The notes under the pieces: model-generated | What the model saw: the letters and a program-made list of their open reading frames with translations, nothing else | The model's database searches: none | What the model was told of the DNA's origin: nothing | NCBI RefSeq assembly: GCF_002072215.1 | Contig: NZ_JXMW01000021.1 | Location: 1 to 47,691, forward strand | Length of the DNA: 47,691 bases | DNA from: Methanobrevibacter arboriphilus JCM 13429 = DSM 1125 | GTDB taxonomy: Archaea > Methanobacteriota > Methanobacteria > Methanobacteriales > Methanobacteriaceae | Direction of reading: 5' to 3' | Shown: one piece after another, positions 17,516 through 26,987 of the stretch | Layout of the letters: each line of letters starts with the position of its first letter | Position numbering within the stretch: the first letter of the stretch is position 1 | Translations under genes and position numbers: made by a program

Positions 17516-18814
17516 TTACTTCTTCTTTCTTTTTTTATTCTTGAATTTTTTCTTTTTTTCTTTTTTAGTTTTCTTGTATGATTTAGATTTTTTTCCTTTC
17601 TCGAAGCTTCTTTCCTCTTTCCTTCTTTTGGTTGTCTTTTTTGGGAAAGGATTGTCTTTTTTAATTTCTTCTACTCTTTCAAGAAAACCTTCAGAAATAT
17701 TTGGATCAAATTCTCCAGAAAATACATCTTTTCTTACAGCTAATGATATTTTCAAAGCTAAAGTTCTAGCTATTTTTCCTCTAATCCACCAATTATTTGT
17801 TCTTACCTGAGGATGTTGGAAAATCAGCCCATGTTTAGGAGGTCTTTCTCCTGTTTTAAGGTGTCTAAATAGAGCTTTTTCTGCCCCCATAATTTGAATA
17901 GTAGATGAAGAATACATTGAAAGGTTTTTAATCCCTCCAATATGAGCAATTAGCTTTGCAGCTAAAGAAGATCCAATTAAATCTCTTAAATTTGGAGCTA
18001 ATTTTTCCATCTTTTTATCTATATATTCTTCTGTTTTATTTCTTGTTTTTTGAAGAGATTGAATTGATTTTGCAAAATTATTTATCATATCTATATCTTC
18101 AACTTCTATATCTGCACCACTACTTCCATTTTCAATATCAATTTCATTATTTTTTAATATAATATCAGGAGGAAATTCAATAATTTTTTCTCTATCATTA
18201 TCTGCAATTAAATTGATAAAACTTTCATTATTTTGAATTATATCAATTTCAGGAAAATATATAACATTCCATTCACGAATTCTTTCTACAAGTTTACTAA
18301 TAGACTCATCAATTTCATCTATAGAATTAATTGCTTGAATAACTAATTTATCTTCTTCTTTAGAAGATTCCTTCATTTTAAAAATAGCTATTTTGTTATA
18401 AATTGAAATTAGTTTAGATTTGTTATTTATTTTTTTAGAATTATTATCTAATCTTTTAGAATTATCTAATTCTTCAGAGTCAAAAAATCCTATTTCAGAT
18501 AAAACATTACCTAGATTTGATCTAAGGTAATTTCCTCCCCTATTTGGAGTTTGAATATGAATTTTATCTTTATATTCAGTACCTAAATGAGAAATATAAT
18601 TAGAAAGCCTTATATTACTTTCAATGATTATATTATCATTATTTTTAATCAATCCACTTATTAAATCAATTTCTTCAGTTAAAATTTCATTATTTTCTAT
18701 TTTAACAAAATTTAAAGGTATATCATCTTCTTTAAAAAGATTATAATCAATTATATTTAATTTTTCATCAAAAGCTATGAAACCTGCAATAGAACTTGTA
18801 ATATAAATTTCCAT
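17516..18814 (-). CDS. nop5: Nop5 (Nop56/58-like) C/D box RNP core protein
   Basis: 432 residues. Nop5 bridges L7Ae-bound C/D RNA and fibrillarin. N-terminal fibrillarin-binding domain (about 1-135) is followed by a coiled-coil (about 140-275) and the conserved Nop domain (about 280-395): AKLIAHIGGIKNLS, IQIMGAEKALFRHLKTGERPPKHGLIFQHP, and RTLALKISLAVRKDVFSG. The last about 45 residues are almost all Lys, Arg, Ser and Glu, similar to the KKE/D tails of eukaryotic Nop56/58. Residues 115-135 carry an Asn/Ser/Lys-rich expansion. Weak Shine-Dalgarno. Upstream spacer is shared with the divergent pyrD gene. Confidence 0.95.
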   Translation of the reverse strand: MEIYITSSIAGFIAFDEKLNIIDYNLFKEDDIPLNFVKIENNEILTEEIDLISGLIKNNDNIIIESNIRLSNYISHLGTEYKDKIHIQTPNRGGNYLRSNLGNVLSEIGFFDSEELDNSKRLDNNSKKINNKSKLISIYNKIAIFKMKESSKEEDKLVIQAINSIDEIDESISKLVERIREWNVIYFPEIDIIQNNESFINLIADNDREKIIEFPPDIILKNNEIDIENGSSGADIEVEDIDMINNFAKSIQSLQKTRNKTEEYIDKKMEKLAPNLRDLIGSSLAAKLIAHIGGIKNLSMYSSSTIQIMGAEKALFRHLKTGERPPKHGLIFQHPQVRTNNWWIRGKIARTLALKISLAVRKDVFSGEFDPNISEGFLERVEEIKKDNPFPKKTTKRRKEERSFEKGKKSKSYKKTKKEKKKKFKNKKRKKK

Positions 18815-18999
18815 AATATAGTTTTTAATTTACATAATTATAAATCTTACATTATCTAAACATTTATAATATAAAATATTAAATTTATTAAATAATATTA
18901 TTATTAAATGATATTAGTAAATTTGCTAAATAATCATAATAACAATAAAATTTGTAACAAAAACTGAGAATAATAAAATAAAAATTAATAAATCATACA

Positions 19000-19079
19000 C
19001 TCAATCATACTACAATGAGCTCAATTATACTATAATAAACTCAATAATACTACAATAAACTCAAGTATGCCATAATAAA
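19000..19079. repeat. Four 20-bp tandem repeats before pyrD
   Basis: Four units starting CTCAA at 19000, 19020, 19040 and 19060, consensus CTCAATAATACTACAATAAA. They are followed by about three 15-bp units like ATTAAAAATAATAAA (from 19080) that run up to the pyrD ribosome binding site. The rest of the 329-bp nop5/pyrD divergent spacer is plain AT-rich sequence. Confidence 0.85.
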
Positions 19080-19130
19080 ATTAAAAATAATAAAATTAAA
19101 AGCAATAAAATTAAAAATAACCAATATTAA

Positions 19131-19146
19131 GTGGAGTTTGTATATG
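19131..19146 (+). promoter_or_regulatory. pyrD ribosome binding site matching the RNA candidate loop
   Basis: GTGGAGTTTGTATATG covers the Shine-Dalgarno and start codon. It is complementary to CATATACACTCCAC in the loop of the RNA candidate (16144-16131, minus strand) as two 7-bp blocks, with TT bulged on the mRNA side. Confidence 0.35.
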
Positions 19147-20070
19147 CTTAAAACAGAATTATGTGGAATCAAATTTCAAAATCCTCTCATATTAGCTGCA
19201 GGAGTCATGGGAAGTACTGCTTCTTCCTTGAACTGGATTTTAGAATCTGGTGCTGGAGGAGTTGTAACGAAATCTTTTTCAATAAATCCTAACAAGGGTT
19301 ATAAAAATCCAACAACAGTTGCAGTAAAAGGAGGAATTATAAATGCTATTGGCCTTTCAAGTCCAGGCGTTAAAAAATTCAAAAGTGAATTAAAACTTAT
19401 TAACAAGAAAAATATGAATGGAGATGAAAATATAGCTATTGCCTCTATTTATGGTTCCAATTCTGATGAATTTGCATATATGGTGAATGAAATAGAGTCT
19501 CTTGTTGATATGATTGAATTAAATGTTTCTTGCCCTCATGCAATGACTGGATGCGGTGCAGCTATTGGCCAAGATTCTGATCTCACATATGAAGTTGTTA
19601 AAGCTTCAAAAAAAGCAACATCTTCAAATACTCCAATTATAGCTAAACTTACACCTAATGTTACTGATCTTATTCAAATAGCAAAGTCTGCTGAAAAAGC
19701 TGGTGCTGATGCAATAACTCTCATTAATTCAGTTGGCCCTGGAATGAAAATTGATATAAATGCTGGAACCCCTATTCTCTCAAATAAATTTGGTGGAATG
19801 TCTGGTCCAGCTATTAAACCTATAGCTATCAGATGTGTTTATGACGCTTATACAAATTGTAACATTCCAATTATAGGAGTTGGAGGAATATCCAACTATG
19901 AGGATGTAGTTGAATTTTTATATGCTGGAGCATCAGCTGTTCAAATTGGAACATCAATAATGTATGAAGGAATAGACATATTTTCAAAAATAAAAGATAA
20001 ATTAAAATTCTTCATGAAAGAAAACGATTTTAAATCTATTGATGAAATGATAGGATATGCTAATAAATGA
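19144..20070 (+). CDS. pyrD: Dihydroorotate dehydrogenase B, catalytic subunit
   Basis: 308 residues from ATG at 19144, chosen because GGAG lies 7 bp upstream; the TTG at 19138 is too close to that site. PyrD oxidises dihydroorotate to orotate with FMN. TIM-barrel motifs: NPLILAAGVMGS near the N-terminus, GIINAIGLSSPG, ELNVSCPHAMTGCG at 126-138, IAKLTPNVTD, and PIIGVGGISNYEDVVEFLYAGASAVQIGT for the phosphate-binding end. The electron-transfer subunit pyrK follows by 173 bp, making this a class 1B enzyme. The final codons and stop form the first unit of a 20-bp tandem array. Confidence 0.95.
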   Translation: MLKTELCGIKFQNPLILAAGVMGSTASSLNWILESGAGGVVTKSFSINPNKGYKNPTTVAVKGGIINAIGLSSPGVKKFKSELKLINKKNMNGDENIAIASIYGSNSDEFAYMVNEIESLVDMIELNVSCPHAMTGCGAAIGQDSDLTYEVVKASKKATSSNTPIIAKLTPNVTDLIQIAKSAEKAGADAITLINSVGPGMKIDINAGTPILSNKFGGMSGPAIKPIAIRCVYDAYTNCNIPIIGVGGISNYEDVVEFLYAGASAVQIGTSIMYEGIDIFSKIKDKLKFFMKENDFKSIDEMIGYANK

Positions 20071-20150
20071 TAAGATATGTTGATAAAGGATAGAATATTT
20101 TAATAAAGGATAGAATATGCTAACAAATGATAGTATATGCTATTAAATAA
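20051..20150. repeat. Five 20-bp tandem repeats seeded from the pyrD 3' end
   Basis: Units at 20051, 20071, 20091, 20111 and 20131. The first, TAGGATATGCTAATAAATGA, is the end of pyrD including its stop codon; the later four are non-coding variants that keep most of the bases. The 20-bp period is not a multiple of three. Confidence 0.9.
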
Positions 20151-20243
20151 GATATTTAATAACTATTAAATCCATTATTGAAAGTTTTATAAAATTATTG
20201 GAATTTTTACAAGTTTATTTGGAAATTTACTAAGGGGATTTTA

Positions 20244-21074
20244 ATGAATAAGATTATAAACAATTATGAGATTTTAGAAATTAAAAAAATAATTTCTGAA
20301 ACTGATACTATTAAAACATTTATATTTAATTGGGAAATGAAAGAAGGTAGAATCCCAATTCCAGGGCAGTTTGTTATGGTTTGGAATTTTTTAGGAAAAA
20401 ATGATGAAAAACCAATGTCTATTTCTATAATTGATAGAGAGAATAGTAAAATAGGAATTACCGTTAAAAAAATTGGAGACTTTACTGAAAAGCTACATAA
20501 TTTATCTGTTGGAGATAAATTAGGTATTAGGGGGCCATATGGAAATGGTTTTAATATTGAAAATATAGAAAATAAAAAAATACTAGCTATTGGAGGAGGA
20601 GTTGGTATGGCCCCAATAGCTTGTTTTACAAGTTACATAGGACAAAAATCTAATATAGATGTTGTTTGTGCTTCTATAACCAAGGATGAATTATTATTTT
20701 CTGAAAAATTGGAAGATAATAGTGCAAATATTTTTACATGTACTGATGATGGGACATGTGGATTTGAAGGATATGCAACTCATCGAACTATTGATTTACT
20801 TAAAAGTAAGTCATATGATATGGCAGTTGTTTGTGGACCTGAGCTAATGATGAAAGGAATCTTTGAGTTACTTGAAGATAGAGAAATACCTGCCCAATAT
20901 TCTATGGAGAGGTATATGAAATGTGCAATGGGAATATGTGGTCAGTGCTGTGTAGACAATACTGGTTGGAGAATCTGCGTAGAAGGGCCTGTTTTTTCAA
21001 ATAAAGACTTAAAAAAAATTGAAGAGTTTGGAAAGTATCATAGAAATGCTTCAGGTGAAAAAGAATTATATTAA
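20244..21074 (+). CDS. pyrK: Dihydroorotate dehydrogenase B, electron transfer subunit
   Basis: 276 residues. PyrK carries electrons from the FMN of PyrD to NAD+ through FAD and a [2Fe-2S] cluster. N-terminal flavin-binding barrel contains GQFVMVWNF and KPMSISIID; the NAD-binding part has GGGVGMAPIACF and VVCGPELMMKG; the C-terminal cluster segment CAMGICGQCCVDNTGWRIC supplies four or five Cys, followed by VEGPVF. GGGGATTTTA before the ATG gives a strong start. It is co-directional with pyrD and the AI-2E-like gene 28 bp downstream. Confidence 0.94.
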   Translation: MNKIINNYEILEIKKIISETDTIKTFIFNWEMKEGRIPIPGQFVMVWNFLGKNDEKPMSISIIDRENSKIGITVKKIGDFTEKLHNLSVGDKLGIRGPYGNGFNIENIENKKILAIGGGVGMAPIACFTSYIGQKSNIDVVCASITKDELLFSEKLEDNSANIFTCTDDGTCGFEGYATHRTIDLLKSKSYDMAVVCGPELMMKGIFELLEDREIPAQYSMERYMKCAMGICGQCCVDNTGWRICVEGPVFSNKDLKKIEEFGKYHRNASGEKELY

Positions 21075-21102
21075 ATAATAATTATTATAAAATGGTGTTA
21101 AA

Positions 21103-22164
21103 GTGAGAGAAAAAATTTTTGATACAATTGGATCATCCCTATTTATAATATTGATTTTATTAATAGTGTCATTATTCACATTAATGCCAATATTAAATAT
21201 GATAATACTTGGAATAATAATAGCTTATGGAATAAAACCAATAAAGAATAAGTTTCAATCTAAGCTTAAATATCCTTCAATATCTATTATATTAAGCATA
21301 GTAATTGTTGTTATTCCACTAATATTGTTATTTGCATATACAATTTCAGTTACCATAGACCTATCTTATACATTTATTAATAATAACCACAACATTTTAA
21401 ATCAAATAAGTTTCAATCAAACAACAAATATTATTAATAGTTATATACCTACTGAAATGCAGTCATCAACCGAATCAATTACTACTACAATAACAGAATT
21501 GATAAATGACATACTAAAATTATTCTTTGGGTATTTCATAGAGTTTGTAAAATCACTGCCATTTGTTATGGTTCAAGTATTTGTTTTAATATTCTCAACA
21601 TTTTATTTTGCAAGAGATGGTTATAAAGTAAAATCATATGTTAAATCATTTATTCCAAAAGAAAAGCATCAATTCTTTGGAAATATGATTAAAGAAATTA
21701 AAATTGTGTTAAAAAGTATATTTTACGGACATTTTCTAACAGGATTTATTATTGGGCTTATTGCAACCATTGGATTTTTCATATTAGGATATCCTTATGC
21801 TCTATTTTTAGGTATTTTAACTGGTGTATGCCAATTAATACCAATTATTGGTCCTTGGCCAGTTTATACAATATTATTCATATATGATATGATATCTGGA
21901 AATTATGTAAGGGGAATTATAGTATTACTATTCGGATTTGGTTTAAGTTTAAGTGATATGTATATAAGACCTACTCTTTCTGGAAAATATGTTGATATTC
22001 ATCCCATGATACTTTTACTTGGATTCGTATCTGGACCAATCGTTTTCGGATTGATTGGATTTATATTAGGTCCTTTAATATTGGGAATTACTTATGCTGT
22101 TGTTAAAACATATAAAAATGAAAAAGAAAGGTTAAGTTTAGAAAATAAAAATATAGCCATCTAA
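21103..22164 (+). CDS. AI-2E transporter family membrane protein
   Basis: 353 residues starting at GTG 21103, with GGTG 6 bp upstream. About seven or eight hydrophobic segments. The hallmark C-terminal half shows HFLTGFIIGLIATIGFFILGYPYALFLGILTGVCQLIPIIGPWPV, here given in parts: the GxLTGxxxLIPxIGP-type loop at about 245-258 and SGKYVDIHPMILLLG near 300. The family (UPF0118, PF01594) includes E. coli TqsA and ion/H+ antiporters; the substrate in a methanogen is unknown. It follows pyrK by 28 bp and precedes polB1 by 48 bp, which suggests one transcript, without functional linkage. Confidence 0.9.
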   Translation: MREKIFDTIGSSLFIILILLIVSLFTLMPILNMIILGIIIAYGIKPIKNKFQSKLKYPSISIILSIVIVVIPLILLFAYTISVTIDLSYTFINNNHNILNQISFNQTTNIINSYIPTEMQSSTESITTTITELINDILKLFFGYFIEFVKSLPFVMVQVFVLIFSTFYFARDGYKVKSYVKSFIPKEKHQFFGNMIKEIKIVLKSIFYGHFLTGFIIGLIATIGFFILGYPYALFLGILTGVCQLIPIIGPWPVYTILFIYDMISGNYVRGIIVLLFGFGLSLSDMYIRPTLSGKYVDIHPMILLLGFVSGPIVFGLIGFILGPLILGITYAVVKTYKNEKERLSLENKNIAI

Positions 22165-22212
22165 AAAGATAAAAACAAAACCATATAAAAAAACAATTTG
22201 AAATGATCGATT

Positions 22213-24060
22213 ATGGAAATTAAAAATATAATATTATTGGATATTGATTATATAACTCATGAAGAAAAAGCTGTTATACGTCTTTTTGGAAAGGAAAAAG
22301 ATGAAAATGGTAAAACAGGAGAAAAAAAGATCATAGCTTTAGATGATACTTTTGAACCTTATATATATGTAATAGCTAATGATATAGAAAAATGTATAGA
22401 AGATATTGAAAATTTAGATTTTAAACTTAAAAAGATTGAAAAGGTTCATAAAAAGAAATTTCAAATTAAAGGTGAATTTTTAAAAGTAACATTTACACAT
22501 CCTCAAGATGTTCCAAAAATAAGGGAAACAATAAGAGATCTTGAATCTGTTGATGATATAAGAGAACATGACATCCCTTTTTATAGAAGATATCTTATTG
22601 ATAATAATATTTTCCCAATGTCAGAAATAGAACTTTCTGGAGAAACAATCCCTTCTTTTCCAAGTATTAAATCTAAAGATTCAAATTTAGAAATAATGAA
22701 ATTAAAAAAGTCTCCTAAAACAATAGATAGTGAATTTCCAAATTTAAGAATATTAAGTTTTGATTTAGAAGTTAGAAACCCTGATGGAATGCCAAATTCA
22801 AAAAAAGACGAAATAATAATGATTGGTATTTCAAGTAATTTTGAGGTTAAAAAAGTAATCTCTACAAAAGGAAAAGAACTAGATTTTGTAGAAACTGTTT
22901 CCTCAGAAGAAGAAATGATAAAAAAATTTGTAGAACTTGTTAAAAATAATAATGTAGACATTATTGTAGGATATAATTCTGATAATTTTGATTTTCCTTA
23001 TCTTAAAGATAGAGCAGGAATTTACAACATAAACCTTGATTTTGGAATGGATGGTTCAGGAGTGAAATTCTTAAGAAGAGGTTATGCAAATGCTGCTTCT
23101 TTTAAAGGACTTATACATGTTGATTTATACTTAGTTATGAGAAGATATATCAGTTTAGATAGATATACTTTAGAAAGAGTTTATTTTGAGTTATTTGGTG
23201 AAGAAAAGATTGAAGTGCCTGGAGATAGAATTTATCAATTTTGGGATAATGGTGGAGAAGAATTAACAAACTTATTTAATTATTCATTAGATGATGTTGT
23301 ATCTACTTTAAAGATAGCTGAAGAAACATTACCTCTTAGCTTAGAATTAACTCGAATTGTAGGGCAGCCATTTTTTGATTTAACTCGTATGGCAACAGGA
23401 CAACAAGCTGAATGGTATTTAGTACGAAAAGCATATGAAGACAACGAGCTTGTTCCAAATAAACCGACTGGAGGAGAATTTTCTTCAAGAAGATCAGAAA
23501 GTGCTGTAGGAGGTTATGTAAAAGAACCAGAAAAAGGATTACATGATAATTTAGTACAATTTGATTTTAGAAGTCTGTATCCTAGTATAATAATTTCAAA
23601 AAATGTTTCTCCAGATGTTCTTTTAAAAAAACATTTAGGTGATGATTATAATATAGCTAATTATCTTTATAAAGAAGAAACAGATGAAGATGAAAACAAA
23701 TTCAATATATCTCCTGAATATGATAATAAATTTGCAAAAACTCCAAAAGGATTCATTCCTTCTGTAATAGGTAATGTAATTAGTGAAAGATTAAAAATAA
23801 AAAGACAGATGAAAGAAACTGATGATCCTACTGAGAAAAGAATATTGAAAGTACAGCAAGATGCATTGAAACGACTTGCAAATACTATGTATGGAATTTA
23901 TGGATTTTCGAGATTTAGATGGTATTCTATGGAATGTGCCGAATCTATCACTGCATGGGGAAGAGATTATATAAAAGAAACAATGAAAAAATCAGAAGAA
24001 TACGGTTTTAAAGCAATTTATGCAGATACTGATGGATTTTATGCTAAATATGATAGATAA
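22213..24060 (+). CDS. polB1: DNA polymerase B, N-terminal split subunit (PolB1)
   Basis: 615 residues, against about 780 or more for an intact archaeal family B polymerase. N-terminal domain, then 3'-5' exonuclease motifs: Exo[11 protein letters not shown] (Asp184, Glu186), Exo[15 protein letters not shown] and Exo[13 protein letters not shown]. Polymerase motifs: [12 protein letters not shown] (motif A), [15 protein letters not shown] (motif B) and YADTDGFY (motif C, Asp605 and Asp607). The frame stops eight codons after motif C, so the thumb is missing. In M. thermautotrophicus the same break gives PolB1 (MTH1208) and PolB2 (MTH208) that work together. No thumb fragment occurs in the following 460 bp, so this is the natural split gene, not a frameshift. 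Confidence 0.94.
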   Translation: MEIKNIILLDIDYITHEEKAVIRLFGKEKDENGKTGEKKIIALDDTFEPYIYVIANDIEKCIEDIENLDFKLKKIEKVHKKKFQIKGEFLKVTFTHPQDVPKIRETIRDLESVDDIREHDIPFYRRYLIDNNIFPMSEIELSGETIPSFPSIKSKDSNLEIMKLKKSPKTIDSEFPNLRILSFDLEVRNPDGMPNSKKDEIIMIGISSNFEVKKVISTKGKELDFVETVSSEEEMIKKFVELVKNNNVDIIVGYNSDNFDFPYLKDRAGIYNINLDFGMDGSGVKFLRRGYANAASFKGLIHVDLYLVMRRYISLDRYTLERVYFELFGEEKIEVPGDRIYQFWDNGGEELTNLFNYSLDDVVSTLKIAEETLPLSLELTRIVGQPFFDLTRMATGQQAEWYLVRKAYEDNELVPNKPTGGEFSSRRSESAVGGYVKEPEKGLHDNLVQFDFRSLYPSIIISKNVSPDVLLKKHLGDDYNIANYLYKEETDEDENKFNISPEYDNKFAKTPKGFIPSVIGNVISERLKIKRQMKETDDPTEKRILKVQQDALKRLANTMYGIYGFSRFRWYSMECAESITAWGRDYIKETMKKSEEYGFKAIYADTDGFYAKYDR

Positions 24061-24170
24061 AAAAGTATTATTTTTAGATTATTTATAAATAAATTATTAT
24101 TCATCTTTAAAAGTAAATTTAAAGTTTAATAGCTTATTTTTATTAAAACTATTTTTATTTTTTATACACT

Positions 24171-24253
24171 ATTATTTCTGTTGTTAATATTATTTTTAAT
24201 TATTAAAATTATTTTTATTATTATTTCTATTATTAATATTATTTTTAATTATT
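24171..24253. repeat. 34-bp direct repeat after polB1
   Basis: 24171-24204 and 24220-24253 match except for two G-to-A differences, with period 49. They lie in a 461-bp AT-rich spacer (24061-24521) that holds no ORF and no polB thumb-coding sequence. The end of the spacer carries the promoter of the MFS gene. Confidence 0.75.
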
Positions 24254-24521
24254 TACTATTACTTCTTTTTATTTAATTTACTTTGTTTATAATTTATTAG
24301 GATTTTTATTTGAATTTTATTATTATGATTTTATGATTTTTATTATTGTTTTATTATAAATTTATATAAATTTTATATAAGTTTACTATTAAAATTTTAA
24401 AAGATATAAGTTATATGAATTAAAAAGTTATATTTAATTAGAAAAACAATTTAATTAATAACAAATAACTAATATATGTTGCATAAAATATTCTTTAGTT
24501 GAAATAGTATATATCAGTTCC

Positions 24522-25847
24522 ATGACAAACTATAAACATTTATATTGGATAATATCTATTGTAATGACTGGAGGAATAGTCTGCGGTTTAAATATCGCGG
24601 GAATTTCAGGAGCAGTTAGTCAAATCCAGAGTATCTTTAGTTTAAATGATACTGGAATAGGAATAGTAGTAAGCTCGCTTACTATTGGATGTATTATAGG
24701 ATCAATGATATTAGGCTATTCATCAGAAAAATATGGTAGAAAAAAAACATTAATTTTAACTTCAGTACTATTCACTATTTCCTCAATAGGTAGTGCATTA
24801 TCTACCTCCCCATTGTCATTAATATTTTATCGTTTTATTGGAGGAATAGCTGTTGGAACAATTTCATTTTTAGGACCATTATATATTTCAGAAATATCCC
24901 CTCCAAAAATTAGAGGAAAACTCGTTTCTCTCAGCCAATTTGCCATTGTTATTGGTATTCTTTTAGCTTATATTTTTGACTATTTTTTAATAGGTATAAC
25001 CAATTCTTGGAGATATATGTTATTAGTTCCCTTTATTTTCAGTATTATATATATGGTGCTTTCAACCATTTATCTTCCTGAAAGTCCACGATGGTTAGTA
25101 ATTAATAATAAAAAATCAGAAGCAAAAAATGTTTTTGAAAAAATAGAAGGGAAAAAATTAGCTAAAAAATATATAAATAACATCGAAGAATCTTTATCTA
25201 TAAAAAATAAAATATCATTTAAATATTTCTTAAAAGGTAACATTAGAAAGATAATATTAATAGGGCTTCTTTTAGCTATTTTTCAGCAAGTTGTAGGGAT
25301 AAATGCGATTATAACTTATGCTCCAATGATATTTGAAAATATAGGAATTCAATCACAAAATGCATTATTACAATCAATTTTAATAGGTTTTGTGAATTTT
25401 TCAGCTACTATCATTGCACTTTGGTTAATTGATAAGAAAGGTCGTAAAATATTGCTTATTTATGGAGCAATAGGGATGACAATAACATTATTATATCTTA
25501 CTTATGCTTTTAGTTTTAGTCAAAACAATATTTTAATACTAATAGCTATTTTAATGTATGTTATATTTTATGCATCATCGTTTGCACCTATTCTTGGAGT
25601 TATTAACTCAGAAATATTTTCAAATAACTTCAGAGGAATAGGTATGTCATTTGCAGCTGCAGTAAACTGGTTATCTGCGTTTTTAGTAGTGCAATTTTCT
25701 CCATATATTATAAATAATTTAGGAGGGTCTGTATTATTTGGAATTTTTGCAGTCTTTAGCTTATTAGCACTAATATTTGTTAAACTTTATATTCCTGAAA
25801 CAAAAAATAAGTCTCTAGAAGAAATAGAAAAAGAATTAAATTCATAA
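24522..25847 (+). CDS. MFS transporter, sugar porter family
   Basis: 441 residues, about 12 hydrophobic segments. Sugar-porter signatures are all present: GRKKTLILTS between segments 2 and 3, FYRFIGGIAVGTISFLGPLYISEISPPKIRG (shown in parts in the protein at about 105-135), PESPRWL at about 187-193, QQVVGINAI at about 254-262, DKKGRKILLIYGA and the terminal PETKNKSLEEIE. Members move hexoses, pentoses or inositol by H+ symport or facilitation. Most hydrogenotrophic methanogens are not known to feed on sugars, so the substrate is open. It stands alone with long AT-rich spacers on both sides, which fits acquisition, though its codon use looks host-like. Confidence 0.92.
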   Translation: MTNYKHLYWIISIVMTGGIVCGLNIAGISGAVSQIQSIFSLNDTGIGIVVSSLTIGCIIGSMILGYSSEKYGRKKTLILTSVLFTISSIGSALSTSPLSLIFYRFIGGIAVGTISFLGPLYISEISPPKIRGKLVSLSQFAIVIGILLAYIFDYFLIGITNSWRYMLLVPFIFSIIYMVLSTIYLPESPRWLVINNKKSEAKNVFEKIEGKKLAKKYINNIEESLSIKNKISFKYFLKGNIRKIILIGLLLAIFQQVVGINAIITYAPMIFENIGIQSQNALLQSILIGFVNFSATIIALWLIDKKGRKILLIYGAIGMTITLLYLTYAFSFSQNNILILIAILMYVIFYASSFAPILGVINSEIFSNNFRGIGMSFAAAVNWLSAFLVVQFSPYIINNLGGSVLFGIFAVFSLLALIFVKLYIPETKNKSLEEIEKELNS

Positions 25848-26076
25848 AAACAATATTTTTAATAAATTAACATTATTAAGTAATATTTTAATTTATTAGA
25901 TAATATTAATATTATTAGTTAAAATGTTAATTGATAATTTTTAATAAGATTTTTAATTAAAATTAGTGTTATTTTATAAATGGATATACTGGATATATTA
26001 TTAAATCTAAAAATTTAAAAAATTATTTAAAAACAGCTGAAATAAAATAAAAAACCTTAAATTGAGTTTAAAAGTC

Positions 26077-26097
26077 ATTGAGAAAGCTAATCTCAAT
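26077..26097. repeat. Inverted repeat at the start of the relic frame
   Basis: ATTGAGA (26077-26083) and TCTCAAT (26091-26097) pair around AAGCTAA. It could be a terminator-like hairpin between convergent genes or a mobile-element end. No T-run follows on the plus strand. Confidence 0.4.
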
Positions 26098-26302
26098 CTA
26101 TAGAACAAGGCGGGAAACACTAAAACTAGAATTTTACAGAGTTTATATTAAAAATATAGAATTTTTAACAGAACGATTCACTACGATATACTATAAAATC
26201 ATCGACAGAGAATCATTCACAAAAAACTGGAAAGAAAAATACATAACAAAAAATAAGTCTCAAACTATAATAGTTGCAATAACAACAAAATATAAAAATT
26301 AA
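26078..26302 (+). pseudogene. Short frame, possible mobile-element remnant
   Basis: 74 codons from a TTG that lies inside the hairpin, with no Shine-Dalgarno. The product is very basic and aromatic (RKLISIYRTRRETLKLEFYR at its start). It uses TTC, AAC, ATC, GAC and CGG codons more than the surrounding genes, similar to the transposase at the left edge. I do not recognise the family. It may be a decayed transposase fragment or chance; it is unlikely to be a functional gene. Confidence 0.3.
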
Positions 26303-26330
26303 GGGTTTATAATATAAAATTTACAAATTA

Positions 26331-26939
26331 TTAATGATTGTTGGTATTTAATGAATCCATAAATCTATTTTTAATTTCTTCAGGACTAAAATCTATAATT
26401 GGAGAATCAGCATTTCCTGGAAGAATTTTATAGTGGATAAAAACAGGATCTTCACATTCATCAAGTAAAATATCCTCAAAATCAATATCATTATAATCAT
26501 GACAATTTTTAAAACCAATGCTTTTAGCTACTTCTAAAAGATCAATATTTTGTGCATAAGTACACTGATTACCAGTAGATCCATAACATCCATTATCAAA
26601 AACAACCAGAATGAGGTTTTTTGGATTTTGATTGTAAATTGTGACTAATGAGCCCATGTTCATTAAAACAGAGCCATCACCATCAAAAACAATTATTTTT
26701 TCTTTATTTTTTTTAAAACCATCTGCATTGGTACCTTTTTCATTGGTATTGGAATTATCATTAGCAATAGCTAAGCCTAGGCCAATAGAAGAAGCAAGCC
26801 CCATTGATCCTAACATGTAAAAATTCTTGGACCTATCTTTAATTTCAAAAAGCTCTCTAGAAGGAAATCCAATATTACATACAATAATCTCATCATCAAC
26901 ATATTTCATTATATCTAATATTGCATCAAAACGTTTCAT
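26331..26939 (-). CDS. comE: Sulfopyruvate decarboxylase subunit beta (ComE)
   Basis: 202 residues. With ComD it decarboxylates sulfopyruvate to sulfoacetaldehyde in coenzyme M synthesis, using thiamine diphosphate. The TPP-binding motif is complete: [12 protein letters not shown] near residues 91-102, continuing to [30 protein letters not shown] precedes it. Residues 63-80 ([19 protein letters not shown]) look like an inserted low-complexity loop. The gene follows comD after 48 bp, as expected for the two subunits. The ATG has AAGGA upstream at slightly long spacing. Confidence 0.95.
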   Translation of the reverse strand: MKRFDAILDIMKYVDDEIIVCNIGFPSRELFEIKDRSKNFYMLGSMGLASSIGLGLAIANDNSNTNEKGTNADGFKKNKEKIIVFDGDGSVLMNMGSLVTIYNQNPKNLILVVFDNGCYGSTGNQCTYAQNIDLLEVAKSIGFKNCHDYNDIDFEDILLDECEDPVFIHYKILPGNADSPIIDFSPEEIKNRFMDSLNTNNH

Positions 26940-26987
26940 AATAAGGAATCCTTAAAATTTATTTAATATTTATAATTTGTTTAAAAA

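Larger units (their letters stand above)
25848..26330. other. Spacer between MFS gene and comE, with a possible relic
   Basis: About 480 bp. The first 190 bp are AT-rich filler. A hairpin (26077-26097) and a short frame (26078-26302) with unusual codon choice follow. The stops of the MFS gene and comE face each other, so no promoter for either is needed here. Confidence 0.5.

Noticed and set aside
19000-19079. CRISPR-like array of regular repeats
   Set aside because: Units of 20 bp are directly adjacent without spacers and are degenerate; no cas genes are present.
24061-24521. Missing thumb domain of the DNA polymerase as a frameshifted remainder
   Set aside because: No frame downstream shows polymerase B thumb sequence; the split is natural in this order.
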